Origin: Pseudomonadota bacterium | Lineage (GTDB): Bacteria; Pseudomonadota; Alphaproteobacteria; Acetobacterales; Acetobacteraceae | Reading direction: 5' to 3' | DNA length: 34,775 bases | NCBI GenBank assembly: GCA_021808055.1 | Contig: JAKBCH010000016.1 | Coordinates: 1 to 34,775 of the forward strand | Shown: positions 22,431-31,236 of the stretch, in pieces | Numbering within the stretch: the first letter of the stretch is position 1 | How the letters are laid out: the number at the start of each line of letters is the position of its first letter | Made by a program: the position numbers and the translations under genes | Notes under the pieces: model-generated | The model's input: only the letters and a program-made list of their open reading frames with translations | The model's database searches: none | What the model was told of the DNA's origin: nothing

Positions 22431-23273
22431 ATGGCCTTCCGTCTCGGCGTTTTTGGTGTTCTTGTTGCGGCGCTCATCGGCGTGATGGTGTTCGCGTATT
22501 CCATTCTCAACCCCGCGCGGCATGGCCAGCAAGCCGCTGGCCCGGCTACCCCGCCGCCCACAGAGCAAATTTTAACAGCGGGCTCGCCCCTGCAGGCGGG
22601 CAGCCTGTTGCAGCCAACAAATATTTCCAGCACCGCGATCCTCACTTCCGCTCTCGTTCCTGGCGAGCTGGTGGATACGCCAGCCAACCGCAGCGTCTTG
22701 GTTGGCTCCATGGTGCGGGTTCCGCTCACGGCTGGCGCGCCAATCATGGATGACCAGGTCATTCATCCCGGCGATCATGGCTTCCTGGCGGCGGTGCTCT
22801 CGCCTGGAATGCGCGCTGTTACCATTTCGGTGGATACGGTGACGGGGGCAAACGGCATGATCTGGCCGGGCGACCATGTGGATGTATTGCTGACCCAGGA
22901 TATTAATGGCGCGCCTTTGGACAAGAGCATTGCCGCGGAGGTGGTGTTGAGCGATGTGCGCGTCATCGCCACGGGTTCCACCCTGGTTAAAAATACCAGC
23001 CAGGGGGTGGGGGATGTGCCGCCCAGCACTGTTACGCTGGAAGTTTCGCCCGAGCAGGCCTCGCGCATTCTGGTTGCCTCCAACCTTGGGCGCCTGTCGC
23101 TAATCGTGCATTCCGCCCAAGGTGTTCAAAAGCCAGATGCAAGGCAGCCCGTGCCTGGCCCGGTTTTCTCAGGTGATGTTTCGCCGGCCATGGCGGCGTC
23201 GCTGCCCGCCCAGGCGCAGGTAACAACGGTTACGGTCATATCCGGCGGCAGCGACAAGGAGTTCAAGTTCTGA
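22431..23273 (+). CDS. cpaB: Flp pilus assembly protein CpaB (RcpC), SAF domain
   Basis: 280 residues. One N-terminal membrane anchor (about 5-25), a Pro/Ala-rich linker, a SAF domain (about 40-105, with LQAGSLLQPTNI and VPLTAGAPIMDDQ) and the RcpC-type domain including MRAVTISVDTVTGANGMIWPGDHVDVLLTQD. The protein sits in the periplasm and helps assemble or gate the secretin. Its stop shares one base with the cpaC start (TGATG), indicating coupled translation. Confidence 0.93.
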   Translation: MAFRLGVFGVLVAALIGVMVFAYSILNPARHGQQAAGPATPPPTEQILTAGSPLQAGSLLQPTNISSTAILTSALVPGELVDTPANRSVLVGSMVRVPLTAGAPIMDDQVIHPGDHGFLAAVLSPGMRAVTISVDTVTGANGMIWPGDHVDVLLTQDINGAPLDKSIAAEVVLSDVRVIATGSTLVKNTSQGVGDVPPSTVTLEVSPEQASRILVASNLGRLSLIVHSAQGVQKPDARQPVPGPVFSGDVSPAMAASLPAQAQVTTVTVISGGSDKEFKF

Positions 23274-24676
23274 TGCGCAACATCATTCATGGCGCCGCGC
23301 TGGCGCTAATCCTCGCCTGCCCGCTGGCGGCGCAGGCGCAGGATGCCGCAGCCCAGGATGGCTCCGCCGCGCAGGTGGCGCCCGCCCCGCAACCTTATTA
23401 CGGTTCCTTCTCGGTGCAGGTGGGCAAGGGCACGCTGATCAAGCTGCCGCAGCCAGTGGCCAGCCTGTTCGTCGCAGATCCTGACACCGCCACTGTTCAC
23501 CCGGCCAGCCCGGATACAATGTTCGTTTTCGGCAAAAAGCCGGGTGAGACGGATATCGTCGGCACGGACCAGAATGGCAACCGCATCGCGCAGTTTACCG
23601 TCAGCGTTACGCCGTCCAGCTATGCGAATGACCGTTTCCAAGGGCAGTCGCAGAATGTGGCGCCGGGCAATGATGTGACGATGGAGAGTGAGCCCAACGG
23701 GGTCATTCTGCGTGGTAATGTCGATACGGCGGCGCAGGCGGATATGCTCGTCAACCAGGCCAAGGCCATCGGCAATGGCACGGTTGTTAACGACATGACA
23801 GTGAACCAGCCGGTGCAGGTGGAGTTAAAGGTCCGTATCGCGCAAATGTCGCGCACGGTTACACGCTCACTGGGCATTAACTGGAGTTCTATTGGCACGG
23901 ATGGCATTTCAATCGGCAAATTCCTGGTCAGTGGCAGCACGGCTTCGGCCGCATCGGTTATTTCGGGTGCCACACCCGGCTCTATCGGCGTTACCTTCCC
24001 GGGTGGTACATTTCAGGGGGTTATCGATGCGCTGGCGGCGGATAATCTCGCCCATGTGCTGGCGGAGCCGACCCTGACAACGCTTTCCGGCACGCAGGCG
24101 AATTTCGAGGTGGGCGGGCAATTCCCCGTGCCGGTGGCGTCTGGTAATAATACCACATCGGTCAGCTTCAAGAGCTATGGCGTGCTGCTGAGCTTCACCC
24201 CCACAGTCTTCTCCGATGGCAGCATCGCGCTGCAGGTGATGCCGCAGATCAGCGAAAAGGACACCTCGAACTCGGCGACAATCGCCACGGGGTCGAATGA
24301 GAGCATTACTGTTCCTTCGGTAACCATGACCAGCGCCTCCTCGACCGTGATTCTCGGCTCTGGCCAGGGCATGGCCATCGCGGGGCTGCTGACGGATACT
24401 TCGCAGGAAGATTCAAACGGGCTGCCAGGCCTCTCGGAAGTGCCGCTGATCGGCGCCTTGTTCCGTGGCGATGCCTTCCAGCGGCAGCAGCAGGAGGTGG
24501 TGATTACCGTTACCCCATATATCGTCAACCCGATTAACAATCCCAATAGTTTTGCCTCGCCCGACGATGGCTGGAGCCCGCCGAATGATTTGCAGCGCAT
24601 CCTGTTGATGCGCGATAATGGCACCATGGCGGCCAACACTACGGTTCCGGGCGATGCCGGCTTTATGGTGCAATAA
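23273..24676 (+). CDS. cpaC: Flp pilus outer-membrane secretin CpaC (RcpA)
   Basis: 467 residues. Sec signal peptide 1-22 (AQAQ). N-terminal pilus secretin domain (GKGTLIKLPQPVASLFVADPDTATV, GETDIVGTDQNG), a BON-like stretch (VILRGNVDTAAQADMLVNQAKAIG), then the secretin domain with EPTLTTLSGTQANFEVGGQFPVPV and the closing VPLIGALFRGDAFQRQQQEVVITVTPYIV. It forms the outer-membrane ring through which the pilus leaves. Length is in the usual range for the family. The next gene begins ten bases after its stop. Confidence 0.94.
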   Translation: MRNIIHGAALALILACPLAAQAQDAAAQDGSAAQVAPAPQPYYGSFSVQVGKGTLIKLPQPVASLFVADPDTATVHPASPDTMFVFGKKPGETDIVGTDQNGNRIAQFTVSVTPSSYANDRFQGQSQNVAPGNDVTMESEPNGVILRGNVDTAAQADMLVNQAKAIGNGTVVNDMTVNQPVQVELKVRIAQMSRTVTRSLGINWSSIGTDGISIGKFLVSGSTASAASVISGATPGSIGVTFPGGTFQGVIDALAADNLAHVLAEPTLTTLSGTQANFEVGGQFPVPVASGNNTTSVSFKSYGVLLSFTPTVFSDGSIALQVMPQISEKDTSNSATIATGSNESITVPSVTMTSASSTVILGSGQGMAIAGLLTDTSQEDSNGLPGLSEVPLIGALFRGDAFQRQQQEVVITVTPYIVNPINNPNSFASPDDGWSPPNDLQRILLMRDNGTMAANTTVPGDAGFMVQ

Positions 24677-24686
24677 GGGGGCGCAC

Positions 24687-24986
24687 ATGCGTAAATTGGT
24701 TTTCATGGGCCTTTGCGGCGCCATCCTATGCCTAAGTGCCTGCCAAGGTGCGTTTGACCCATTTCAGCGCCCCGGCAACTGGTCGGCCACTAATGCGTCC
24801 AACGAAAACCTTGCCTTGCAGGCAGCCAATAAGGGAGACCTTATCCATGGCCGCTCCGATCCTGGCTCCAATGGCATTGTCGCCGTTGGCGGGGTAGAGA
24901 AGGCATTGTCCAACGGCACGGCGAGCGGGCTGCAAACACCTATCCAGGTGCAAATGGTTTCTTCACCTATTAATGTCGGCTCGTAA
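24687..24986 (+). CDS. Short CpaD-like pilus lipoprotein
   Basis: 99 residues from ATG 24687. Lipoprotein signal with lipobox LSAC (Cys about 19). The only family-like part is NENLALQAANKGDLIHGRSDPGSNGI followed by VEKAL, which resembles the C-terminal motif of CpaD (a conserved ...N-A-Q-x-A-D-P-x-D-L-x-x-x-R block). CpaD proteins are normally about 200-240 residues, so the N-terminal half appears to be missing. Position between cpaC and cpaE is where CpaD belongs. It probably pilots or stabilises the secretin; assignment rests mainly on context. Confidence 0.75.
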   Translation: MRKLVFMGLCGAILCLSACQGAFDPFQRPGNWSATNASNENLALQAANKGDLIHGRSDPGSNGIVAVGGVEKALSNGTASGLQTPIQVQMVSSPINVGS

Positions 24987-25020
24987 ACGGTAGCGTCTTG
25001 CGGCAGGCAATGGAGGGCGT

Positions 25021-26277
25021 ATGAGTCAACAGGTGTCGCGAGTGGCGAGCGATGGTGCCGGGGGCAGGCCAGACCGGTTGACTGTACTCGCCTTCCTGGG
25101 CGACCCCGCCACGGAACAGGTGCTGCGTGACGGCCTGGGCGATATGCCCGCCAATGGCATGGACATACGCCGCGGCACTGTCCGCACCGCCATTGCGGCA
25201 ATGGCCAAGATGCAGACGCCAGAAGTGCTTATCGTCGATATTGCCGGTGAAGAGCAGCCGCTCCACGCGCTTGGCGAACTCTCGGACGTGGTTGAGCCAG
25301 GCGTGCGCGTGCTCGTGATCGGCGATACGGACGACGTTGATTTCTACCGCCATATAACGCGCGGCATGGGCGTGATGGAGTATATCTTCAAACCCATTAC
25401 GCGCGAGGCGGTGGCGCGCCATTTCGCGCCGCTCATCACGCGCAAAACCATCGGGCAGGAAGCCACCCGCGGTGGGCGCGTTATCGCCATTATGGGCGCC
25501 CGTGGCGGGGTGGGGGCTACCACCATCGCCGGCAATCTTTCCTGGCTGCTCGGTGTTATGGCCAAGCGCCATACCGTGTTCGTCGAATCCGACATCCATA
25601 TGGGCTCTGGCGCATTGCTGCTTGGCGGCAAAACAGGCCCTGGGTTGCGCATGGCGCTTGAAACGCCAGACCGTATCGACCCGCTTTTTGTTGAACGCGC
25701 CGCCCAGCCCGTGGCAGAGCGCCTGCAGGTTCTGGCCTCGGAAGAAAAACTGACCGAACCGCTGCATTATGCCCCTGGCGCGGCGCGGCGCCTTATCGAG
25801 GCGCTTCGTGTACGATACAATTTCATCATCTTGGACGTGCCGTTTTTGCCGATGCAGTGCAACCGCGAACTGATTGAATTCGCGCATCATCGCGTCATTG
25901 TGATGGACCCGACCCTGGCCTCGGTGCGCGACACGCTGCGCCTGCTTGGCCTGCCTAATGGCCCATGGCAGCCGCAAAGCCCCACCATCGTGCTCAATCG
26001 CCAGGGCCGCCCCGGCGGCCTTACGCGTAAACAAATCGAGGAAGCGCTGAAGGTCAAAATCGACATCGTTATTCCCGACATTCCCAAGCAGCTTAATGAA
26101 TCCGCCAGTTTTGGCGAGCCGGCCATAGCCACCAAGGGGCCGTTCCGTCAGGCCATCATCGATCTTTCGCGTGAGGTTGGCTTCGTTGCTAATCGCGATG
26201 AATCCATGATTGATGGCACGGCCCAGCTCACTTCCGTTGGTGGTATATTCAAGATGCTCGGCTTCTCGAAAGGGTGA
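25021..26277 (+). CDS. cpaE: CpaE/TadZ-type pilus-localisation ATPase
   Basis: 418 residues. N-terminal receiver-like domain (about 20-135: VLAFLGDPATEQVL, EVLIVDIAGEE, EYIFKPITREAV) and a MinD/ParA-like ATPase. The P-loop is GARGGVGATT (159-168), with Arg in place of the signature Lys and no Lys before the Thr pair, as is usual in CpaE/TadZ proteins. In this family the protein marks the pole or site of pilus assembly. Located between the short cpaD-like gene and cpaF with only five bases before the latter. Confidence 0.92.
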   Translation: MSQQVSRVASDGAGGRPDRLTVLAFLGDPATEQVLRDGLGDMPANGMDIRRGTVRTAIAAMAKMQTPEVLIVDIAGEEQPLHALGELSDVVEPGVRVLVIGDTDDVDFYRHITRGMGVMEYIFKPITREAVARHFAPLITRKTIGQEATRGGRVIAIMGARGGVGATTIAGNLSWLLGVMAKRHTVFVESDIHMGSGALLLGGKTGPGLRMALETPDRIDPLFVERAAQPVAERLQVLASEEKLTEPLHYAPGAARRLIEALRVRYNFIILDVPFLPMQCNRELIEFAHHRVIVMDPTLASVRDTLRLLGLPNGPWQPQSPTIVLNRQGRPGGLTRKQIEEALKVKIDIVIPDIPKQLNESASFGEPAIATKGPFRQAIIDLSREVGFVANRDESMIDGTAQLTSVGGIFKMLGFSKG

Positions 26278-26282
26278 GCTGA

Positions 26283-27677
26283 ATGTCCGATGGCAACCTT
26301 CCCGTTTTTGGCCGCCGCCGTGCCGAAGCGTTTGGCAATGGCGCAGCGGCTGCGCAATCGCCATTAGTGGCCACGCCTGGCCGGCAGGAAGCGCATTTTC
26401 ACGGCGACAACACCGTCACCATCCGCCCCGAAGTCGCGGAGCTGCGTAATTTATGCCTCGCGCGCATGGATGCCACGGCCGTTGCCTCGCTGGCGCCGGA
26501 ACGGCTGCTGAATGAGGTGGAGCGGCTGATCTCTGACCTTGCCACCGACAAGCGGGTGCAGATGAACGCGCGCGAGCAGCGCGCTTTGGCCACGGAGCTG
26601 GTGGATGACATGCTGGGCCTTGGCCCCTTGGAGCCGCTGCTGCTGGATGAGAGCATCAGCGACATCATGGTCAACGGGCCGGAACACACATTTGTTGAAC
26701 GTGGCGGCAAGGTGGTGCAGGTGCCCGTGCGGTTCCGCGATTGGGGGCATCTCACCAATATCTGCCAGCGCATTGCCGCCTCGGTCGGGCGCCGGGTCGA
26801 TGAATCCAGCCCAATGTGTGACGCGCGCCTGAAGGATGGCTCCCGTGTCAACATCATCCTGCCACCTCTGGCCATCGACGGGCCATCGATTTCGATCCGT
26901 AAATTCTCCAAGAAGCCAATCGATTTCGAGAAACTCATCGCCTTTGGCTCGCTTACCGCGCCCATAGCCCGCGTGCTTGAAATTGCCGCGCGCTGCCGCC
27001 TGAACATTATTGTTTCTGGCGGTACTGGCTCGGGCAAAACCACGATGATGAATGCGCTTTCCCGGTTCATCGATGCGTCTGAACGCATCGTCACGGTGGA
27101 AGATGCGGCCGAGCTGCAATTGCAGCAACCGCATGTTGTGCGCCTGGAAACCCGCCCGCCCAGTCTGGAGGGCAAGGGCGAAATCACCGCCCGCGATCTG
27201 GTTCGTAACGCGCTGCGTATGCGCCCCGACCGCATCATCATTGGCGAGGTGCGCGGCGCCGAGGCATTCGACATGCTGCAGGCCATGAACACGGGCCATG
27301 ACGGCTCGATGTCGACCATTCACGCCAACAATACGCGCGATGCACTCGCCCGTGTTGAGAACATGGTGCAAATGTCCTCCATGGGCCTGACCCCGCGCGC
27401 CATCCGCCAGCAGGTCGTGTCCTCGGTCAATCTCATCGTTCAGGTGGAGCGCCAGCGCGATGGCGGCCGCCGCGTAACCCAGGTGACAGAGATTGCAGGC
27501 ATTGAGGGCGAGACGCAGCTGCTCAACGATATTTTCAAACTGGAAATCACTGGCGAAACCGCGACAGGCCGCCTGACGGGCCGTTATGAAGTAAGCCGTA
27601 TCCGCTCCACCTTCACTGAACGGCTGCAATATTACGGGCTGGAACGAGCCTGGATGAACGCGTTGGAGGATAGCTGA
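26283..27677 (+). CDS. cpaF: Tad pilus assembly ATPase CpaF/TadA
   Basis: 464 residues. Secretion-superfamily (GspE-like) ATPase: N-terminal helical part, LLLDESISDIMVNGPEHTFVERGG, Walker A GGTGSGKTT (about 245-253), Asp box VTVEDAAELQLQQPHV, Walker B region RPDRIIIGEVRGAEAFDML and His box GHDGSMSTIHANN. All expected catalytic parts are intact. It powers pilus extension (and probably retraction) from the cytoplasmic face. Its TGA shares one base with the tadB ATG. Confidence 0.96.
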   Translation: MSDGNLPVFGRRRAEAFGNGAAAAQSPLVATPGRQEAHFHGDNTVTIRPEVAELRNLCLARMDATAVASLAPERLLNEVERLISDLATDKRVQMNAREQRALATELVDDMLGLGPLEPLLLDESISDIMVNGPEHTFVERGGKVVQVPVRFRDWGHLTNICQRIAASVGRRVDESSPMCDARLKDGSRVNIILPPLAIDGPSISIRKFSKKPIDFEKLIAFGSLTAPIARVLEIAARCRLNIIVSGGTGSGKTTMMNALSRFIDASERIVTVEDAAELQLQQPHVVRLETRPPSLEGKGEITARDLVRNALRMRPDRIIIGEVRGAEAFDMLQAMNTGHDGSMSTIHANNTRDALARVENMVQMSSMGLTPRAIRQQVVSSVNLIVQVERQRDGGRRVTQVTEIAGIEGETQLLNDIFKLEITGETATGRLTGRYEVSRIRSTFTERLQYYGLERAWMNALEDS

Positions 27678-28660
27678 TGGGCATGAAACTCCTTGTTGTC
27701 GTTCTTCTCGTGGTCCTGCTTCTGGCGGTTGCCGGGGCCACCATGCTGCTCATCAAGGAGCATGACCGCCAGGCCAAACTTAAGGCGCGTGTGAGCGAGA
27801 CCATCGCGCCCTCGGCGCGCCCGACACAGGCCGTGGAAGAAGAGTATTCGCTGGTCCGCACGGTCTCCCGCGCGGAGGAGCTGAAGGAAAAAGCTGCTGC
27901 GATGATCGGGGTTGATCTGCAGCAGGCGGAAACCTACCCCATAAAATGGTGGCTCGTTCCGCCCATTGCCTTGCTGCTGGATGCCGGAATGATTTTCCTG
28001 CTCTCGCACCCGCTGGCGAGCTATCCTTTTCTTCTCTACCTAACCGAATATTTTGGGTCCATCGTACTGTGGTACCTGATTATCCGTTTTATTTTCAATA
28101 TGTTCAAAAACCGCCGTAATGCCAAGCTGGTGGAGCAATTCCCAGACGCGTTGAATACGGTGGTGCGCTGTGTGCGTGTTGGCATCCCCATGGGCGAGGC
28201 ATTACGCACCGTCGCCAAGGATGCGATGGAGCCGACCAAGCGTGAATTCGCCATTCTGGCAGACAAGGTTTCCATCGGCGTGCCGCTCGATGCCGCATTG
28301 CGCGACCTTTCGCTGCGCGTCAAACTAACGGAATATCAGTTTTTTGCCACGGCCCTCACATTGCAGGCCCGTTCTGGCGGCGGCATAACGCAAACGCTAG
28401 AGGGGCTCTCGGATGTCATCCGCAAACGCGTGGCCCTGAAGGCGCGCGGTTATGCCCTCACCGCGGAAGCGCGCACTTCGGCCATGGTCCTCTCCGTGCT
28501 GCCTTTTGTTGCCGGCGGCATGATCTTCATGGTGCAGCCCGACTATATCGAGACGCTGTTCACCACAAAAGGCGGCGAATCCGTGATCACCGGCGCGATT
28601 GTGCTGCTGATCTTTGGCATGGGCACCATTCAAACCATGATCAGCAATGTCCTTAAATAA
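27677..28660 (+). CDS. tadB: Tad inner-membrane platform protein TadB
   Basis: 327 residues. An N-terminal membrane helix, a charged region (about 40-85), further membrane helices at about 95-140, and a GspF-like T2SSF domain (FPDALNTVVRCVRVGIPMGEALRTV ... LTLQARSGGGITQTLEGLSDVIRKR), ending in two membrane helices. It forms the inner-membrane platform with TadC. Its end overlaps the tadC start by 14 bases, implying coupled translation and equal amounts. Confidence 0.93.
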   Translation: MGMKLLVVVLLVVLLLAVAGATMLLIKEHDRQAKLKARVSETIAPSARPTQAVEEEYSLVRTVSRAEELKEKAAAMIGVDLQQAETYPIKWWLVPPIALLLDAGMIFLLSHPLASYPFLLYLTEYFGSIVLWYLIIRFIFNMFKNRRNAKLVEQFPDALNTVVRCVRVGIPMGEALRTVAKDAMEPTKREFAILADKVSIGVPLDAALRDLSLRVKLTEYQFFATALTLQARSGGGITQTLEGLSDVIRKRVALKARGYALTAEARTSAMVLSVLPFVAGGMIFMVQPDYIETLFTTKGGESVITGAIVLLIFGMGTIQTMISNVLK

Positions 28661-29618
28661 CATCTCCAGCACCACAATCTACGAGCTGCTGTTCCTCATC
28701 CTCGTTTGCTTCGGGTTGCTGGCCGTCGCGGGCTTCGTGCTCGCCATCGACCTTGGCAAGGCGGCGCGGCTGGAGCGGCGCATTGGCCTCATAACGGGTG
28801 AAACCGTCGAAGAAATCAGCGACGAGGAAAATAAGCCGAAAGAAGCCCTGGCGCTGCGGCTTATTTCGGGCTTTGGCATAGTCATTGCCCGCTCCGGCAT
28901 ACTTAACCGCAAAACCCTGGCGGAAATGCAGGCGACGCTAGAAGCCATCGGCTTCAAGGGCGGGCGCGGACTTGGCCTGTTCATTGGTTCCAAAATTCTA
29001 TTGTTGCTGGTTACGCCCATCATCGCCTTTTTCCTGGCGCACCATGTGTTCCATCTTACGCGCTTCTGGACCATTGTGGCGGTGGCCGGCGGCACGGTGG
29101 GCGCCATCCTCGCGCCAGAAACCTATGCCAACAACACACGGCAGAAATTCCTCGAAAAGGTTGAAGCCGGTGTGCCTGATGCGCTTGATATGCTGGTGAT
29201 CTGTGCCGATGCCGGGCTGGCTTTGGAAGCAGGCATTGCCCGTGTCAGCCAGGAGATGGAGACACTCAACCCGCAGCTCGCGCGGGAGCTGATCCAGACA
29301 TCGCGTGAGATGCAGATCGGCTCTGACCTGAGAACCGCCATGGACGCGCTGGGTGAGCGTACCGGGCTGGACGTGCTCAAGCGCCTGGCCACGACGCTGG
29401 CCCAGTCACTGCAATATGGCACGCCGCTAACCACCGCGCTGCGCACGCTGTCGGCTGAACTGCGTCAGGAGGCGCTGGTCAAATTCGAGGAGCGGGCAGG
29501 GCGGCTGCCAACAATGATGACCATCCCCATGATCATTTTCATCCTGCCTTGCGTCTTCCTCGTGGTCGCGGGCCCGGCGATCATCAACGTGATGGCGACC
29601 CTGAAGGGAGCAAAATAG
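28647..29618 (+). CDS. tadC: Tad inner-membrane platform protein TadC
   Basis: 323 residues. Membrane helix near the N-terminus (LLFLILVCFGLLAVAGFVLAI), a charged acidic stretch (EEISDEENKPKEA), two central helices, a T2SSF domain (GVPDALDMLVICADAGLALEAGIARVSQEM ... TTLAQSLQYGTPLTTALRTLSAELRQEAL) and a final helix (MIIFILPCVFLVVAGPAII). Paralogue and partner of TadB. The tadD-like gene begins two bases after the stop. Confidence 0.93.
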   Translation: MSLNNISSTTIYELLFLILVCFGLLAVAGFVLAIDLGKAARLERRIGLITGETVEEISDEENKPKEALALRLISGFGIVIARSGILNRKTLAEMQATLEAIGFKGGRGLGLFIGSKILLLLVTPIIAFFLAHHVFHLTRFWTIVAVAGGTVGAILAPETYANNTRQKFLEKVEAGVPDALDMLVICADAGLALEAGIARVSQEMETLNPQLARELIQTSREMQIGSDLRTAMDALGERTGLDVLKRLATTLAQSLQYGTPLTTALRTLSAELRQEALVKFEERAGRLPTMMTIPMIIFILPCVFLVVAGPAIINVMATLKGAK

Positions 29619-29619
29619 A

Positions 29620-31170
29620 GTGCACACCATGCCGAGCCAATCCCATCCCCGTTTTTTCCACCGCCGTTCCCGCTTGTATCTCGTGGCCGCCGCCCTCAGC
29701 CTGGCGCTTACAGGCTGCGCTTCTGGCAATGGCAACAATACGGCCAATAATTTGCCTGATGGAAAAATTGGCCCCAACACGCTCAATGTGGCCGACGCGG
29801 CCATTGCCGGCGGCGACCCGTCGATGGCGTTGAATGTCTCGCAATCGATACTGGCCGATGATCCGGATAATGTGGATGCGCTGGTGCATGAAGGGCAGGC
29901 CTTCTATGCGCTCAATCGTTGTCCCGCCGCGGAGGCCGCGTTTCAAAAGGCATTGGCGGCGGACCCCAAATCGGCCCCGGCCGAAACCGGCCTTGGGCGC
30001 TGCCTGCTGAAATTGGACCCAAAGAGCGCTGAAGCCGCTTTTCTTGCCGCAACGCAGGACGATCCGGGCAATGCGGAGGCATTCAGCGATCTGGGCATTT
30101 CCCGCGACCTGCAGGATAATTTTACCGGTGCCGCGCAGGCTTACCGGCAGTCTCTCGCGCTCGATGCCGGGAGCATCGCCACCTCGGTTAATTATGGCCT
30201 CTCCCTGGCGCTCTCCGGCCAAGGAGAGCTGGCGCTGCAATATCTGGGCCCCCTTGCCACCGGGCCGGATGCCACGCCGAAGATCCGCCAGGATTACGCG
30301 GTGGCGCTGGTTGCGGTTGGGCGGCCCGACGATGCCCGTCAGGTGCTGGCGGTGGATTTGACGCCGGATCAGGTTAATGCGGCGATGCAGGCATACCAGA
30401 CCCTGATCTCGCAAACCGTTAGCGCGCCACCTGCGCCCGCCCCCATGGCAGCGGTTGACCCCGTGGTGCAAACCGGGCCCGTATCCAGCGTCCCGATGAC
30501 GCAACCCGCAACCAGCCCGGTTATGCTGACGCCAGATGCCAATGCAGCGCCAGCCGAAAGCCCCACAGTGCCGCCGCCTGTTGCGTCCGCGCCGCCGCCG
30601 CCACAAAATACGGCCAATGCCCAGCCAATGCCGGCGCAGCATGCCCAAGCGGCCCCCGCCAGCATGCCCCCAGCCAGCATGCCCCCAGCCAGCATGCCCT
30701 CTGCCCGCATTACACCGGTTGCCGCTGCCGCGCCCGTGGCGGCCAGCAAGCCGGCAAGTGCCCAGCAGGTAAAGCCGCCTGAAGTGCCCGTGCAGGCCAA
30801 GGTGGCGGCAGCGGCGCCAATAGCGGCCTCCGCGCCGGAACCAGCTATTTCTTCCCCTGCCGGGCAAACGCCAGCCACCATGCCAGCCACCATGCCAGCC
30901 AAGCCCAAGCAGCAGGCCAATAGCGGCGGTGCCGCGGTGCAGATTGCCGCCCTGAATAGTGCCGACGCCGCGCATAAGGAATGGAGTGTGGTTTCCGCCA
31001 AGGCGCCTGCGTTATTCGCCGGCAAGTCGCCTGAAATCACCAAGGTGGCCGTAAACGGCCAGACCTATTACCGCCTGCGTGTAACTGGCTTTGCCAATCA
31101 TCAGGATGCGGCGCAGTTCTGCGCGCAGATAACCACCGCTGGCGGCACCTGTATGCCGGCCAATTTCTAA
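29620..31170 (+). CDS. tadD: TadD-like TPR lipoprotein with Pro/Ala linker and C-terminal SPOR domain
   Basis: 516 residues from GTG 29620 (GGGAG upstream; ATG 29629 possible). Lipobox LTGC with Cys33. TPR repeats about 60-260 (ALNVSQSILADDPDNVDALVHEGQAFYALNR, AFSDLGISRDLQDNFTGAAQAYRQSL). Then a Pro/Ala/Met-rich linker (about 275-440) with tandem SMPPA units (DNA repeats of 15 bases near 30658-30705) and ATMPATMPA. The last 75 residues (AVQIAALNSADAAHKEW ... YYRLRVTGFANHQDAAQFCAQI) form a SPOR peptidoglycan-binding domain. Ordinary TadD is about 250-300 residues without SPOR, so this is an extended, fused form that may link the pilus machine to division-site peptidoglycan. Last gene before the operon terminator. 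Confidence 0.88.
   Translation: MHTMPSQSHPRFFHRRSRLYLVAAALSLALTGCASGNGNNTANNLPDGKIGPNTLNVADAAIAGGDPSMALNVSQSILADDPDNVDALVHEGQAFYALNRCPAAEAAFQKALAADPKSAPAETGLGRCLLKLDPKSAEAAFLAATQDDPGNAEAFSDLGISRDLQDNFTGAAQAYRQSLALDAGSIATSVNYGLSLALSGQGELALQYLGPLATGPDATPKIRQDYAVALVAVGRPDDARQVLAVDLTPDQVNAAMQAYQTLISQTVSAPPAPAPMAAVDPVVQTGPVSSVPMTQPATSPVMLTPDANAAPAESPTVPPPVASAPPPPQNTANAQPMPAQHAQAAPASMPPASMPPASMPSARITPVAAAAPVAASKPASAQQVKPPEVPVQAKVAAAAPIAASAPEPAISSPAGQTPATMPATMPAKPKQQANSGGAAVQIAALNSADAAHKEWSVVSAKAPALFAGKSPEITKVAVNGQTYYRLRVTGFANHQDAAQFCAQITTAGGTCMPANF
30658..30705 (+). repeat. 15-bp tandem repeat inside the tadD-like gene
   Basis: About three near-identical copies of the unit GCCAGCATGCCCCCA, each coding for ASMPP. 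Being a multiple of three, copy-number change would lengthen or shorten the linker without frameshift. Confidence 0.75.
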
Positions 31171-31176
31171 ACAGGG

Positions 31177-31213
31177 CCGGTATATCTGGCCGCACACCAA
31201 ATATACCGGTTTT
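31177..31213 (+). terminator. Probable terminator of the Tad operon
   Basis: CCGGTATAT (31177-31185) pairs with ATATACCGG (31201-31209), loop of 15 bases, followed by TTTT. It lies six bases after the tadD stop, between convergent genes. Confidence 0.6.
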
Positions 31214-31236
31214 GCAATTTTAAGGCTCAGGCGCTT

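Noticed and set aside
24970..26364. 464-codon minus-strand frame
   Set aside because: Antisense to cpaE, whose motifs are intact; long antisense frames are common in GC-rich DNA.
26451..27629. 392-codon minus-strand frame
   Set aside because: Antisense to cpaF, which has all ATPase motifs.
29584..30975. 463-codon minus-strand frame rich in Gly/Arg/His
   Set aside because: Antisense to the tadD-like gene; the low-complexity sequence mirrors the Pro/Ala linker.
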